The position numbers were made by a program, and so were the translations under genes. The notes under the pieces are model-generated. The model saw nothing but the letters and a program-made list of their open reading frames with translations, searched no databases and was not told the DNA's origin. From Odontesthes bonariensis (Eukaryota; Chordata; Actinopteri; Atheriniformes; Atherinopsidae), in the NCBI RefSeq assembly GCF_027942865.1, contig NC_134508.1:37755466-37819465 (forward strand): a stretch of 64,000 nucleotides of DNA. The letters are read 5' to 3'. Shown here in pieces: positions 10,831-23,059 of this stretch (its first letter is position 1; each line of letters starts with the position of its first letter).

Positions 10831-11556
10831 AGTTCCAATGTATGCTCATATTCGTTCATTTGGCAGAGATTAAACTTGTGTCGCTATGCATGCACTTTTT
10901 ATCTCTTTGGCATAAGCAGAGTTTCATCCATACAATACATACATGATATTCTAGTTCCACAATGTTATCCATTAAGGACATTCAGGGCATGTAGATATTG
11001 GATATCACCCTTTCAGCCAAAATTGTGTCAACTCATTTATATTATCTATTTTTGGGACTATAGTTATATTGTCTTCTTTTGACAGTACAGAATATAATCA
11101 ATATAGTTGATAAAAAAAAAGAATGAAGATGAGGAGTGTACTGTTGCTTGAGGTAGTTTTTCCATACTGATAGTTCTTGATTTCTCTACACGTCTTTAAG
11201 GCCTACATTAAACACATAGTGGTCTTATACTGTATATAAGTTTTTTCATGTTGAACATCTCTTCATGTGAAGTGTGTGGAGTAATTTTCTGTTTTAGCTG
11301 CGTCCTTTTAAAAGCACAAAGTTCAAAGTTGCGCATTATTTTTTGTCAAGTTATAAATCCATAAATCTATATAAATCTATAAAATGTAAAAAAAAAATAG
11401 AATAAGAATTATTCAGCTATGATTGAAATAGTTAAATGTTATTTTTCAATTGTTGAAGTGTCAGCTGCTTCTAGATAAATTCACATCATCCTAAAAAAGT
11501 GATGATCGTGCCTTGAACAGTTTCAACCTATGGCATGACTGGAAACAGGTCCGTCC

Positions 11557-11705
11557 TTCAGGTCAGAAGTCTGGATCTATTGTGCCTCAGCAGCTCTGTG
11601 ATTGAGTTTGACCTGGTTTCCCACACTCTGTCCTTTCACTGCTTTCACTAAAAAAGCAATATAATTGTGCTTAATTGTGTCATACCATTATTAACCTCCT
11701 TTCAT
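11557..11705. promoter_or_regulatory. Block C of copy 2
   Basis: It starts TTCAGGTCAGAAGTCTGG and keeps a perfect CSL site in GGTTTCCCACACTCTG near 11618-11625. The later ATAATTGTGCTTAATT part is weaker than in other copies. Confidence 0.55.
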
Positions 11706-12832
11706 TGAAAACGTTTGTTGACCCATGTCACCGTGCTTTGTTTTAATCTCAAAAGTAGGTTTCTAAAAATTTACTGAACAACTGAATAATTATTTTCTCA
11801 GTCAAATATAGGAAAATCTATTTACCTTTTGAAAGTAAAGCAAAAAAGGGACATCTATGATCTATAAATATAAAGAACACGATCAAAACATAACAAGACA
11901 ATGTTTCAGCTCTCTGTTTTCGTTTATTAAAAAAAGGAACAAAGCGCCACATGAGCTGTGAAAGCTCCAATTAGTGATGATGATACATCACAACAGCAAC
12001 TTGTAGATTTCTACAAGACACAGTGTACTCATAGAGAGTAAAGGAACAGTGTCTTTATAAAAGACAAACAACTTTTACCATGTGAGGACATAATTTACTG
12101 TCCTTTCAGATTTTTCCAACTGGTGTAAAACTGTTACGGATCATAAACAGATCACATCCTTCTTAACTACTAAATTATTTTGAATCTGAAAAGGAAAATG
12201 TAGTCAGAATCAAACAAGCCTATTGATCTTTAAACAGATCATCTTTCAGTAATCACACAGAGATTATTACAAAGTATCTTCAGAAAAAGAAGAATTAAAA
12301 GATTGGATCAAAATGATCAATGCTAATCATAAGGTGGTAAATATCACATGTTCACTGTGTTTAATCCACAGCGAAGCATCTAATTAAGAAATCTGTCATA
12401 TCAAACAAACTTTTTAGAATAAAAGGATACACATTTGGATTCTTGTTCAGATCAGCTTTGAGAAGTCAAAGAGATTAGATATCCATCCATTATGACAATT
12501 TGCCAATAAAAGTAACATGTACATTTTTTCATAACAATGACCAATTGCAATTAAAGCATAACAACTGTTACTATAATGTTACTAGTAATTGTAGTACGGT
12601 GAGAAAAAGTAATAACTGCAGCTGCAATTAGATCTTCTACAAGATGTTTTCTTTCTTAAAATGAAAGATATTTGCTGCCGACATTTCTACAGGAAATGTT
12701 ATCTCAGAAAATCATTTAAGCCTTTTGTAAAAAACAGAAGAACAGTCCATAAAAACTCTTTTGTATTCAGACAAGTAATCTTTGACCAATGTGGTCTTCT
12801 CAGTTTGTCCAATGTCTTCAGTCTGTAGCTGT

Positions 12833-13332
12833 CTACCATTGCCTCCAGGGGGTGCTGTTGACCATAGTCTTGTTTTCAGCAATGCTGGTCTGGACTATGA
12901 AGCCCAGTGGTGAGAAGTCGCATAGTGGTTGTCAGAGACAGAATGGAGCTTGGTGTGGTGGTTCAGCAGTGTTCTTTGTCGTTTGTTTTACTGCAGCAGT
13001 CATCTTGGAAAACAAACTGTCATCTCCAGGATGTCTGCCTTCTCCATCTCCATGTGTGGTTGCTGTTTGAGAATTTCTGCACCCAGAAGAAACCTGAGCT
13101 ACCCAGTGTTGCTATTGATTCACTTTCTGAGTATATTCTCCACCAGAGGCTTTCTGAGCTGCAGAAACAAGAGCTAAGTTATTAATAAACTTGTTCAGGA
13201 GTGCAGTGTAGGTTTAAAAAAGCAAACTGTTTTGAATGATTACTGACCCTACACAAATCTCATATTTACCTTGTGGTTCAGAGTCAGATGCTGCTGAGAG
13301 TTGGTCATTGCTGCAGTGATTGTAGGTGCCTT
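12833..13332 (-). pseudogene. her4: her4-like copy 3, pseudogene
   Basis: The start codon in exon 1 has become AAG (13332-13330), although the rest of that exon is intact to its GTAAAT donor. Exon 2 opens at 13158 as LRKPLVEN, then a small deletion and a stop follow within the basic region. The C-terminal motif reads WRQW instead of WRPW. The helix-2 to C-terminus spacing shows that it belonged to the short, Orange-reduced form like copies 1 and 4. A TATA box (near 13398) and a poly(A) signal (11923-11928) persist. Confidence 0.85.
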
Positions 13333-13993
13333 GGTTGGATCTCTGTGCTGTAGAGGTCTCTGTAGAGAATCTGATCTCTGCTGGCTTCATCCCTTCTATT
13401 TATAGTTCTACATCTCCATATGAATGTGTGGGTCTTGGTTTGCTGGAGTTTTCTCACAGTTTGAGCTAATCATGAGCAATTGTGAGATGATAAGAGCATG
13501 CTGCCACTTATTCTTGGGAATGATGGTTAGATCTCAGGGGAACAGGTGGAGAGCTGGAGGAGATAAAGAGAGACTCACAGAGCTCTGTGTGAATCTGGGA
13601 AAGTGGTGACCCTGCAGAGGGAGCAGATTTTCAGCTTGATGCTGGCATCCTTGTGTCTACTTGAGCATGCACTCATCATCCCATCTTACGTGTGAAAGAG
13701 TGTAATTTATTATGTAGAGTATGAGTTCAGTATAGGAGGAAATGATTAGGTGTACTAAATTGGAAGTGTATTTTAATTTGTGTGTGCTTATACATAGTAA
13801 AAATCCAAAATGTAACAGGAAGCAGTATTCCATTCAAAACTGATGGTTTATTGAGATGTTTAACCATAAACCTTTACACTATATTTGCTCAACAAAAACA
13901 CTCTGTGTAAAACTGTGCTGTTGATTGAAAGTGTAGTAGTCCTTATTATTTATGAAGAGTTTTTTTTTTCTTCTGGAAGCAGACATGTCTGCT

Positions 13994-14170
13994 GGCACGT
14001 GCCATGTCCTCAGTGTGAGTAGCGGGTTGATCAGAGTTTCCCACACTTGCTCCCCGTGCTGTGGTCAGTGAAGCACAAAGGGCCTCCGAGACAGATGCTG
14101 ACCATGTGTTGTTATAGAAACAGAGCATTACATCACTAGCCATCTGGAGGGAAAGGATCCCATTGGCTGG
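13994..14170 (-). promoter_or_regulatory. Block A of copy 3
   Basis: GGCACGTGCC lies at 13994-14003 and the paired CSL site at 14014-14045, again with exactly 16 bases between TGTGAGTA and TTCCCACA. The gene it belonged to is a pseudogene. Confidence 0.75.
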
Positions 14171-14360
14171 CTCTGAAAGACTGTATCATTTGAAAGTATA
14201 GTGAAAAACATCCCATATTTCACAATCAAAATGATTCATCTTATCCTATTCCTCATTTGTATTTATTTTCATAGATTTTAGTGGTCAGTAATCAGCTCTG
14301 ATTATTGATCATCTGGACATTTCAGCCTTAAGAGTGAAAGTGTTCTAGTTTCCTTGGTTA

Positions 14361-14430
14361 GGTAGCAGTTTCATGAAGTGTGCCAATTCCCTTTTGAGAA
14401 CAACTCAGCTGCTGTTGCAGTGGTTGTTAT
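14361..14430. promoter_or_regulatory. Block B of copy 3
   Basis: It contains GAAGTGTGCCAATTCCC, with a CAGCTG E-box displaced to the right side (near 14406) rather than to the left. Confidence 0.45.
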
Positions 14431-14783
14431 TCATTTCCAACATTTCCTCACACGCCTTCCTTCAGCTGAGAAGAAGCATTTGTCACCCAACAAACTAGAT
14501 TTTTTTAAGCTCTTTTGGGACACAAAAAGCTTTCTTACATTCAGTTTTACATCAACAACTTTCAGCACAGCATAAAACTTCACCACCATCTCTCCCCTTG
14601 AAATTGCACTGTTGCAACTATTTTGGATCTTCACTCAAAATATAATCTTTGTAGGTTAGTTTTCATCTGTTCAAAGCAAAAGTGTCATGGTTGTAAATTT
14701 ATTTTAGGTGCAATGATAATTATTTTCACTATCCATGAAAAATATGAAATTTTCAAATTATTATTTAATTGATCAATTAAATA

Positions 14784-14912
14784 ATCCATCCATCCATTTT
14801 CTATACCGCTGAATCCGTCGGTCGGGTCGCGGGGGGGCTGGAGCCTATCCCAGCAGTCAATGGACGAGAGGCGTTGTACACCCTGGACAGGCCGCCAGTC
14901 CATCGCAGGGCC
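14784..14912 (-). mobile_element. L2-type LINE 3' end, minus orientation
   Basis: It carries ATCCATCCATCC, then TTTTCTATACCGCTGAATC and CCTGGACAGGCCGCCAGTCC. This is the reverse of a 3' tail shared in fish by L2-clade LINEs and the SINEs that use their machinery. It is flanked by a CAATTAAATA target duplication at 14774-14783 and 14913-14922. It could be a truncated LINE or a short SINE with the same tail. Confidence 0.7.
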
Positions 14913-15089
14913 CAATTAAATACATAACAAAAGAAAATAAATGATAATGCTATGATTGAGGGATGGCTGGTGTTCAATAGACTGACATAAACCGAGAAAG
15001 CGTTGATAGCGATTGTGATAGTTATAATCTAACAGTTTAATCTAGTTTCATGATTTCAAACGAGTTTTAAAAGACCGGCTCCCCTTTGA

Positions 15090-15190
15090 CCTCTGTTCTT
15101 TCAGGGTATTGGGCCTGGATTTGTGGATTGGTTCCCATGCTCTGGCCTTTCACTTCTTTCATTGGAAGAACATTGTGATCCAACATCATT
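15090..15190. promoter_or_regulatory. Block C of copy 3, strongly degraded
   Basis: Recognisable from TTTCAGGGTATTGGGCCTGG and the position just before the poly(A) site of copy 4. The CSL core is lost (GGTTCCCATGC). Confidence 0.4.
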
Positions 15191-15433
15191 TTTCCCCTTT
15201 CATCAGAAATAGATGATCCGTGTCCCCATGCTTTGTTTTATACTTAACGGGTATGTATGTTTTGAATCATGAAATTATTTTCTCAATCCAATTTTGGAAT
15301 AATGACGATGTGAATGTCTACTAACTACTGAAAATGTAGGAATGTAGAATAGAAAAGAGGACATCTGCTGTACATGATTATAACGAATGCAGTCAAGACA
15401 TAAAATGGTAACATAATGTTTCGGCGTTCTGTG

Positions 15434-15439
15434 TTTATT
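15434..15439 (-). promoter_or_regulatory. Poly(A) signal of copy 4
   Basis: AATAAA on the minus strand, about 940 bases past the stop codon. The 3' UTR between is rich in GATC words and matches those of copies 2 and 3. Confidence 0.65.
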
Positions 15440-16379
15440 AGATCAAAAAGGAACAAAGCGCGACATGAGCTGTGAAAGCTCCAATTAGTGGTGAAAATAC
15501 ATCACAACAACAACTTGTAGATTTCTACAAGACAACAGTGTACTCAGAGAGAGTAAAGGAACAGTGTCTTTATAAAAGACAAACAACTTTTACCAAATGA
15601 GAACAGAACTCACTGTCCTTTAACATTTTTCCAACCTAATGAAGAAAATAAACTGTTACGTCTGACCTTAAAACAGATCACATCCTTCTTAACGACTAAA
15701 TTAATTTGATTCTGAAAATGAAAATGTAGTCAGAATCAAACAAACATATTGATCTTTAAACAGATCATCTTTCAGTAATCACACAGAGATTATTACAAAA
15801 TATCTTTAAAAAAAAAGATAATTTAAGATATTGGATCAAAATGATCAGGGTTAATCATGAGGTAGTAAATATCACATGAGAACTATGTTCAACCCACAGC
15901 GAAGTATCAAATACAAAGAAAACTGTGACATTAAACAACCCTTTCAGACTGAAAGGATAAACATTTTGATCTTAGAACAGACCAGTTTTGAGCAATCAGA
16001 AAGATTAAATGGAGCTAAAGTCCATTGTGACAATTTGTCCATAAAAGGAACATTTACATTGTTGACCACAGTGATCAATAACAATTCAAAGGCAACAAAT
16101 GCTACCACAGAATTACCATACTACAAGTACAGTGAACATAACTAATTGCTGATGCAATCAAATTTGCTTCATGCAATATGTATGACATGATATGTTCTTT
16201 CTTAATATGAAAGATATTGATGCTGTCTTTTCTCCAGGAAATGGCATCTTTGAAAATTACTAAAACCTTCTGTACAAACAGAAGAACAAGTATGTACATA
16301 TTCGTAGAATTCAGTTCAGTACTTTTTGACCAATATGGTCTTCTCAGTTTGTCTGGTCATAACATCAGTCTGTAGGTGT

Positions 16380-16887
16380 CTACCACGGCCTCCAAAGAGC
16401 GCTGGTGAACAGGCTCTTGTCTTTGCTGATGCTGGTCTGGACTGTGGAGCTCAGAGGAGAGAAGTCGGCCTCTCTTAAGTTGTCCTCAGAAAAAGACTTT
16501 GGCTTGTTGAGGTGGGTCAGCAGTTTTTCCTGCTGTTTGTTCTGCTGGAGCAGCTGTGTCAGGAAGCAAACTGTCTTCTGCAGGATGTCTGCTTTCTCCA
16601 GCTTGGACTCTGGCTGCTGTTTGAGGAACTCTGGACCCAGGAGAGACTTGAGCTGCTCAATGCTGCTGTTGATTCGCTCTCTGCGTAATTTCTCCACCTG
16701 AGGCTTTCTGAGCTGCAGAAACAACAACAAAAATCATTAATTTACTTATTCAGGAATGTCTTCTTAGTAACAACAAATGCATTCTTTACATTTTTGATTA
16801 ACTTGTCATGAATCTCATATTTACCTTGTGGTTCAGAGTCAGATGCTCCTGAGAGTCGGTCATTGCTGCAGTGATTGTAGGTGCCAT
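16380..16887 (-). CDS. her4: her4-like copy 4: divergent, Orange-reduced (131 aa)
   Basis: Exon 1 is 16887-16825 and exon 2 is 16712-16380, with a 112-base intron. The frame is open from MAPTIT to WRPW. Like copy 1 it lacks the 30 residues that include GYSSCVQ of the Orange domain. It has unusual changes at conserved places: the basic region reads LRKPQVEKLRRERI (Q for L), and helix 2 reads ADILQKTVCFLTQL where the others have ADILEMTVCFLRRL. It is either an intact but functionally shifted repressor or an early-stage decaying gene. TATA, CCAAT and CSL elements are all present upstream. Confidence 0.8.
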
Positions 16888-16944
16888 GGTTGGCTCTCTG
16901 TGCTGTAGAGGTCTCTGTAGAGAATCTGATCTCTGCTGGCTTTA

Positions 16945-17175
16945 TCCCTCCTATTTATAGTCCCACATTTCCATATGAATGTGTGGGTCTTGGTCTTCTT
17001 GATGTTTCCCACACTCTGAGCCAATCAGGCAGCTTGACAAGACAATGGGGCATGTGAGGCAGCAACATGCTGTCGTTAAAGCCTGGGGGATAATTCATAG
17101 ATTTCAGAGGAGCAGGTGGGACAGACTGACAAAGCTCTGTTTGATTGTGGGAGAGTGGTGACCTTGAGAGCTAAT
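16945..17175 (-). promoter_or_regulatory. Promoter of copy 4
   Basis: A CTATAAATAG TATA box (minus strand) lies at 16960-16951. The CSL site TGTGGGAA is at 17013-17006, within GTGTGGGAAAC, and CCAATC lies just beyond near 17021. Confidence 0.7.
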
Positions 17176-17535
17176 ATGCTGCCTGATGCAAAGATCAATG
17201 ACTCTGGTGGAGCATACACTCATCATCCTTGCACAAGTTTATATAACAAATGTGAAAAACATATTTATGATGTAGTGTGATTTACATGCAGACTGAATTA
17301 TGGCGTAAGGACTAAGAGGCATGTTTTGTGTTCAGTTTTTTTTATATCAAATTTAGAATTATAAAAAAATAAATTTGAATTTGGATTTAAAAAAATAGTT
17401 GATACAACTTTTACACATTTCCCAAAATTCAGAAACTCTATGATAAAATAGAGATTTGCCATGAGTACTCTATTATAGTACAGTGAGTACTCAAGATATT
17501 AATGATGCTGATGTCCAGATGCAGTTGAGTTTTTT

Positions 17536-17757
17536 GGCACGTGCCTCGTTGTCGGTCTGGAGCATAATTATCATCTTTGACACGTGCCTTGTAGTCAGTG
17601 TGAGTAACAAGTTGGTCTCTGTTTCCCACACCGACTCCCTGTGCTGTGATCAGTCAAGCACAAAGGGACGTCTGTGACAGGTGTTGGCTTTGTGTCTTCA
17701 CACAGGCCATTACATCATCACCAACCATCTGGAGGGAACAGATCCTATTGGCTGGCT
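17536..17757 (-). promoter_or_regulatory. Block A of copy 4, with two CACGTG boxes
   Basis: GGCACGTGCC at 17536-17545 is followed 33 bases later by a second box, GACACGTGCC, at 17579-17588, so this block carries a local duplication of the Hes-type site. The paired CSL site lies at 17599-17630 with the standard 16-base spacer. Confidence 0.75.
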
Positions 17758-17950
17758 CGGAGATTCTGTATCATTTGAAGTTATGTTGAGAAATCTTTCA
17801 TGAAGTAGATCAAAATGACTTGGGATGCCATGTTTTAAAATTGATGTCATTTTCTAACAGTGCTACCCTGCAGTTGTAGTCATAACTGATAACTAACTAC
17901 CAACTAAACTGATATTTTACCTCTGAGAGTAGGATGTTTCCTATGGGGAC

Positions 17951-18015
17951 AGGACAGCAGTTTCCTGAAGTGTGCCTACTCCCTCTGGAGAGTTAGTTGG
18001 CTGCTTGAGTGGATC
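17951..18015. promoter_or_regulatory. Block B of copy 4
   Basis: Recognised by GAAGTGTGCCTACTCCC and GAGAGTTAGTTGGCTGCT. Confidence 0.45.
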
Positions 18016-18029
18016 CAATACAATGATTT

Positions 18030-19300
18030 TTGCCATCCAGAGTTATCTCACGTGGCCACCCTGTAAAGGGACTAAAGGAGTCTGGCACAAGCAGCGTGGA
18101 GATGGCTTTGAAAAAGTTTCCCCCTTAGATTAAAAAATGGGTACTTCAGCAGCATGTCAGCAATAAAATGAACAAAAATATTTTTTGTTCTGTATCAGAG
18201 CAGAACAAGCGCAGAATGATTTCTGTTCACCCCTGCATGTTATTCATACATTTTACTCAGGAAACTTTTTTCAACTTCTGACTATCTAAAAGTTATGAAT
18301 GCTTGGGTCTTGACTCAACTTTATTAAAGTAACAACTATAGTCAAGTACCAGTTAGGGTTTTGGTGAAAACAAAGTATTTTGGTGAAATTTTGTTTTTTT
18401 CATAGCCAATAAGAATATGACATATAGCTATTTTGAAAATATATTAAGTGGAAGGACTAATATAAATCTGTCACTATTTGTATACCTATAGAATTTAAAA
18501 TAAACAAGGTACAGTCAAATTATCTTAAAGGTCTAGTGTGAAGGAGGTAGTGACAACATTCAACAATAACTGTTATGTTGAAAGTTATCCAGAAACGTTT
18601 AATGAGAGTTCTGTACAAACTAAAATGTAAACAAGTGCAAAATGGGTAACCGGCGTTGCAATAATTGCAGAGATGCTGAAATTTCAGTTTGATCAGGCAA
18701 ATTTATAGTTCATGAATTAAAAAAGAACACGTTTTTTTAGCTCAAAGATTTTTACAATGTTCCACAAACTTGATAAAAGTTTTAAGATTAATTTTACTTT
18801 AGAAAAAAACAATATGAGAACAAAGGTTAACTCAAAGTTTACATCAGAAATCGGGGGAGGGACTGCTGCACCTTTGTTGGTCCAGTAAAGGTGAAGTCAG
18901 GAAAATATTCACCAGTGAACCTTTTATGTTACACTTTATTGTTACAGTTTAACCTAATGTCCATCTTATGCCCTATTATATTTTTGGGCTGTTTTTATAG
19001 ATGTTACATTCAGTAGTTTTGAACAAAGATTCAGTTGATGGGCTGGTAAATTGCTGGATACACATTGGTGTGGTCTGGGTATAGTTGAGGTTTTTCCTTT
19101 ATCTTTTATGATATTGTGGTCATGAGTTCAGGATCCACCCAAAAGCTTTGTCAAAGATATCATGTTGAAAAACTGACAACAATTCAACTTTTTTAAACAA
19201 GTTGATGCAGATTTATATGATAACGTTACAACAGTTAGAACCAATGATATAATTGAAAAGAAGTTCAGTTTTTGGAGCCAGTCTCGCTTCTATTCTCTGT
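18030..19300. other. Spacer, possibly with a worn DNA-element fragment
   Basis: No gene is seen. At 18527-18560 the words AAAGGTCTAGTGTGAAGGA resemble the start of a short DNA element common in fish, but the other end is not found, so this is weak. Confidence 0.3.
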
Positions 19301-19306
19301 GCCCAC

Positions 19307-19445
19307 AGGGCAAAGGACTGGCTGTATTGTCCCAAAGTTGCTCTGTGAGTGAGCCTTTTCTGGTTTCCCACACTATATCTATTCACTGGAGGAACAATAG
19401 AAGTGTGCCTCATTATGCATCACATGAGACATGCATGACCTCTTT
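19307..19445. promoter_or_regulatory. Block C of copy 4
   Basis: It shows CTCTGTGAGTGAGCC, GGTTTCCCACACT and AATAGAAGTGTGCCTCATTATGCATC. The two CSL-like halves here are about 13 bases apart, not the 16 of block A. Confidence 0.55.
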
Positions 19446-19577
19446 AAGGAGGACAATTGTTAACATTAACCTTTACACTTAAAAAGACCTACGATGGTGC
19501 GGCAAAAATACCTTTTAACTATGCATTTTTCATGTTGTTTGAAGCCTTTAATTAATCCCTTTAAATGGTATGACATG

Positions 19578-19720
19578 ACTGTGTTAGAGTCAGATGCTCC
19601 TGAGAGTTGCTGCTGTGGTTGTCGGTGTCATGGTTGGATCTCTGTGCTGTTGAGGTCTCTTTAGAGATTCTGACCTCCGCTGGCTTCATCCTTCAATTTC
19701 TAGCCCCACATTTTGAAGAT
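19578..19720 (-). pseudogene. her4: her4-like copy 5, exon-1 and leader relic
   Basis: The minus strand reads ATGACACCGACAACCACAGC from 19631, close to the MAPTITAA start of living copies, followed by a frame-breaking loss and the remains of the codons for SQEHL. The leader GGTTGGATCTCTGTGCTG and the TATA region (now TTTCTAG) are also traceable. No exon 2 or 3' UTR follows, because block C of copy 4 begins directly. The unit was therefore truncated by deletion. Confidence 0.75.
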
Positions 19721-20279
19721 GAAGAGAGACTCACTGGGGTCTTCATGAATTTGAGAAAACAGTGACTCTTTGGAAAGGGCAGATCTGCTACCTGTTGCTT
19801 TGATAAGAGTATTAGCTACTGCTCAACTTTGTAAATGGCAATTTCACATGTAATTCTGATTATTACTATATTAATTTTGGATTAATCTGGTAAATATTTC
19901 CTCAATTACATGTTTTACCTATTAGTGTGTAAGATCATTAAAAAAAAGAAAAAAGACTTCGCTGTTCAAGACTGATGCATGATATATTGAAATGTTTGAG
20001 TCCAAATATATAGTCTATTGTCACATAAAAGAGAGAAACATAGAAAGGCTTCTTATTTGAAAGTATTGACACAGACAATGTAAGGCACGTGTTCACGACA
20101 GATTAATTGATCTATAAATTGATTTCATATTGTTTTTCTAATGGCTAATTGATCATATTCCACTATACATGCAACACAGTTTGTCTTACAAAGTGTCACA
20201 CTCACACTTTGTTGGATATTCAAAAAATATTCAATATTGCCAAAAGAAAATGTGATATTCTTCAAAGTGATGAAGTTTT

Positions 20280-20345
20280 TTTGTGTCAGTGTGTCATTCT
20301 CTAAGTTTCACTGCTTTCACCGGAGGAGCAATAGAAGTGTATTTT
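20280..20345. promoter_or_regulatory. Block C remnant of copy 5
   Basis: Only the part TTTCACTGCTTTCACCGGAG and CAATAGAAGTGTA is left, just before the copy 6 poly(A) site. Confidence 0.4.
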
Positions 20346-20570
20346 CTTTGTATTATATATGTGTGTTTCCCCCCTAAACTTTTAAATATCCGTTTAAATT
20401 GTACCAAAGGGTATGGGAAAAATTTAACATTTTAAATGTTAATTTCCTTGTTTGATTTTGTGGCTTGACTTTAAAAACTTGAAACTGGATTATGTCCACA
20501 ACTCATCATAATGAAGCGACCACGACATACAATAACATGAGAACACAACATTTTAAACAGGCAGCGTTTG

Positions 20571-20576
20571 TTTATT
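20571..20576 (-). promoter_or_regulatory. Poly(A) signal of copy 6
   Basis: AATAAA on the minus strand, giving a 3' UTR of about 1.1 kb. Within that UTR, at 21275-21600, a segment with TTTTCTTTCTTA and CATTTC-AGGAAAT is present twice in tandem. Confidence 0.65.
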
Positions 20577-21666
20577 CAGATAAGGCACCATGAGCCAAAT
20601 CAAAGTGCTAAGCTTCAGTTAGAGGTGGTGTGATATCACAACATCACAACAAGAACTTACTCAGAGAGAGTAAAGGAACAGAATCTTTATAAAAGACAGT
20701 TTACAAAGTTTAAGCACAGTAATTTGATCGTAAAAGTATAAAAATGATGCTCTTAAAAGAGGTCATTTTCAGTTATTGCATGAAGTCAGTTAGATTTTGA
20801 CAAAAAAATTTTACTTAAATGGAAAATTTAGCTATTTGATCAAAATGATCAATGCCCATCAAGAGGTGAGACAAATATCCCCACTACAATGTTTTTAACC
20901 CACAATGAAGCGTAAAAGTGATAACATTTGAATATAGATAAACATTTGGATCTTAGAACAGATCAGTTTTGAGTAATCAGAGAGATTAATTGAAGGTAAG
21001 GTCCATGACACAAACCTTTCTCCATGTTTGATCAATAAAAATCAAGAGATGTAAAATCACAGGGTCATTAAAACCACCTTTTAAAGTAAAAGGATAAATA
21101 TTTTAAACACTTACAAAAGATAAGTTGGATTATTCAGACACTGAATAAGGTAAAGTCTGTTATAACATTTTGATCACAACGATCAGTAAGAAACACAATA
21201 ACGAATGTTTCCATGGCAATACCGGCACATTCCAGCACAGAAAAACAGTTATTGCATTCATATAGGGTTCATGCTGTATGCATGACAAAATGTTTTCTTT
21301 CTTAAAAAGATTTTATCACTGTCATTTCCACAGGAAATATTACTTGGAACAAAAAAAATTAAACCTTCTGTACAGAAGAACAAGTTCATATGAGCTCATT
21401 TCATCGTATTATTTTAAAATAATGTTGGACCAACATGGTCTTTATAACTTCAGTCTCATGACTTCTTTCTTAGCTTGAAAGATATTGTTGTTGTCATTTC
21501 ATCAGGAAATATCGTACTGTGAAAAAAAATCACAAAATGAAGTTTTCTGGAGAAACAAAAGAAGAAGAAGTCCCACCAAAAACAAATAACTAGAATTTCA
21601 GTTCAGTGATCTTTGACCAATGTGGTCTTCTCAGGTTTTCTGGTAGTAACTTCAGTCTGTGAGTGT

Positions 21667-22267
21667 CTACCAGGGCCTCCAGGGGGCGCTGTTGTCTGGA
21701 CTCTTCTCTTTGGTGATGCTGGTCTGGACTGTGGAGCTCAGAGGAGAGAAGTCAGCCTCTCTCCGGTTCTTATCAGAAGAAGACTGCAGCTTGTTGAAGT
21801 GGGTCAGCAGTCTTCTCTGGGACTGTGTCTCCTCATCCTCCTTTGACAGGAAGTGACTCATCTGTTGGACACAGCTGGAGTAGCCCTGATCAACAGCTGC
21901 TGAGTGCACAGCTTGATGCTGCTGCTGCAGTCGTCTCAGGAAGCAAACGGTCATCTCCAGGATGTCTGCTTTCTCCAGCTTGGAGTCTGACTGCTGTTTG
22001 AAGAACTCTGGACCCAGGAGAGACTTGAGCTGCTCAATGCTGCTGTTGATTCGCTCTCTGCGTAACTTCTCCACCAGCGGCTTTCTGAGCTGCAGAAACA
22101 ACAACAAAGTCATTAATAAACATATTCAGCAGGGTAGTGTTGGTTTAATAAAAAAAACAATCTGTCATGACTGCTGACTGACTCTTCATGAATCTCATAT
22201 TTACCTTGTGGTTCAGAGTCAGATGCTGCTGAGAGTTGGTCATTGCTGCAGTGATTGTAGGTGCCAT
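21667..22267 (-). CDS. her4: her4-like copy 6: full-length bHLH-Orange-WRPW repressor (161 aa)
   Basis: Exon 1 is 22267-22205 (21 codons) and exon 2 is 22089-21667 (140 codons plus stop), with a 115-base intron. Layout: short N-terminus; bHLH at residues 22-78 with the Hes proline in LRKPLVEKLRRERINSSIEQ; a glutamine run LQQQHQ; Orange at about residues 87-122 (VDQGYSSCVQQMSHFLSKED, then RRLLTHFNKL); a serine-rich linker; WRPW at 158-161. It would act in the nucleus as a Notch-induced repressor of proneural genes, as her4 does in zebrafish. Its protein is identical to that of copy 12, which lies 34 kb away. The her4 name rests on the Orange and linker sequence; Hes5-like is the safe alternative. 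Confidence 0.9.
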
Positions 22268-22324
22268 GGTTGGATCTCTGTGCTGTAGAGGTCTCTGTAG
22301 AGAATCTGATCTCTGCTGGCTTCA

Positions 22325-22560
22325 TCCCTCCTACTTATAGTCCCACATCTCCATATGAATGCGTGGGTCTTGGTCTGGTTGAAGTTTCTCACAGTTCGGA
22401 CCAATCAGAGTGCAGAGCAAGAGAGAATAGAAGTCTGTCCTGCCACATGTTCAGTGGTCATAAATAGTAGGGGACAATAGTTAGATCTCAGGGGAACAGG
22501 TGGAGGACTGGGGGGAGATAAAGAGAACTCACTGAGATCTGTGGGAAACTGGAGAAGTTC
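22325..22560 (-). promoter_or_regulatory. Promoter of copy 6
   Basis: Minus-strand CTATAAGTAG lies at 22340-22331. The CSL site TGTGAGAA is at 22393-22386 and CCAAT (plus strand) at 22401. A second CSL site TGTGGGAA on the plus strand is near 22541. In this copy the proximal CSL site is of the GAGAA type; most younger copies have GGGAA. Confidence 0.7.
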
Positions 22561-23040
22561 ATATTTTCTTTCGAGAGCTAACCAGATCTCAGTACAAAAC
22601 GTATAATATCTTCGTTGGTACATTGAAAAAGTTACCCATTTCCCATTTCACAACAAAGGTTAAAAAACTGAAAATTACAACACTTTCTGGTCTCCAAAAT
22701 CATTAAATGCATTTACAATTTTGCATTGTACAAAACTGTCACAAATCTGTTATTGCACATCTATAACACCCAAATCCATCATTCCAGAAAACTAATACTG
22801 AGCCATATTCAACCCTATATTTTCCAGCAAATTTCAGTTTTGGTGCTTTAGGGCTTGGCCCAATAAACTTGTTTGGAGTTAGATATAAAATATATAGATA
22901 AATAGATGAAAACACATGGGTGGGCTTAAATACATATATGGAAACAGATTAGCATCACTGTGCCTGAACGCTGCCCTATACAGATCAACAGGTGTACGAC
23001 ATATTACCAATTTACAGTTTCTATGTCTTTACTGTGAAGA
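22560..23040. other. Spacer upstream of copy 6
   Basis: AT-rich, with no gene or element recognised. Confidence 0.35.
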
Positions 23041-23059
23041 CATATAACTTTTGAGCATA

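Noticed and set aside
12907-13185. Plus-strand frames of 82-93 codons at copy 3
   Set aside because: They are antisense readings of a decayed exon 2.
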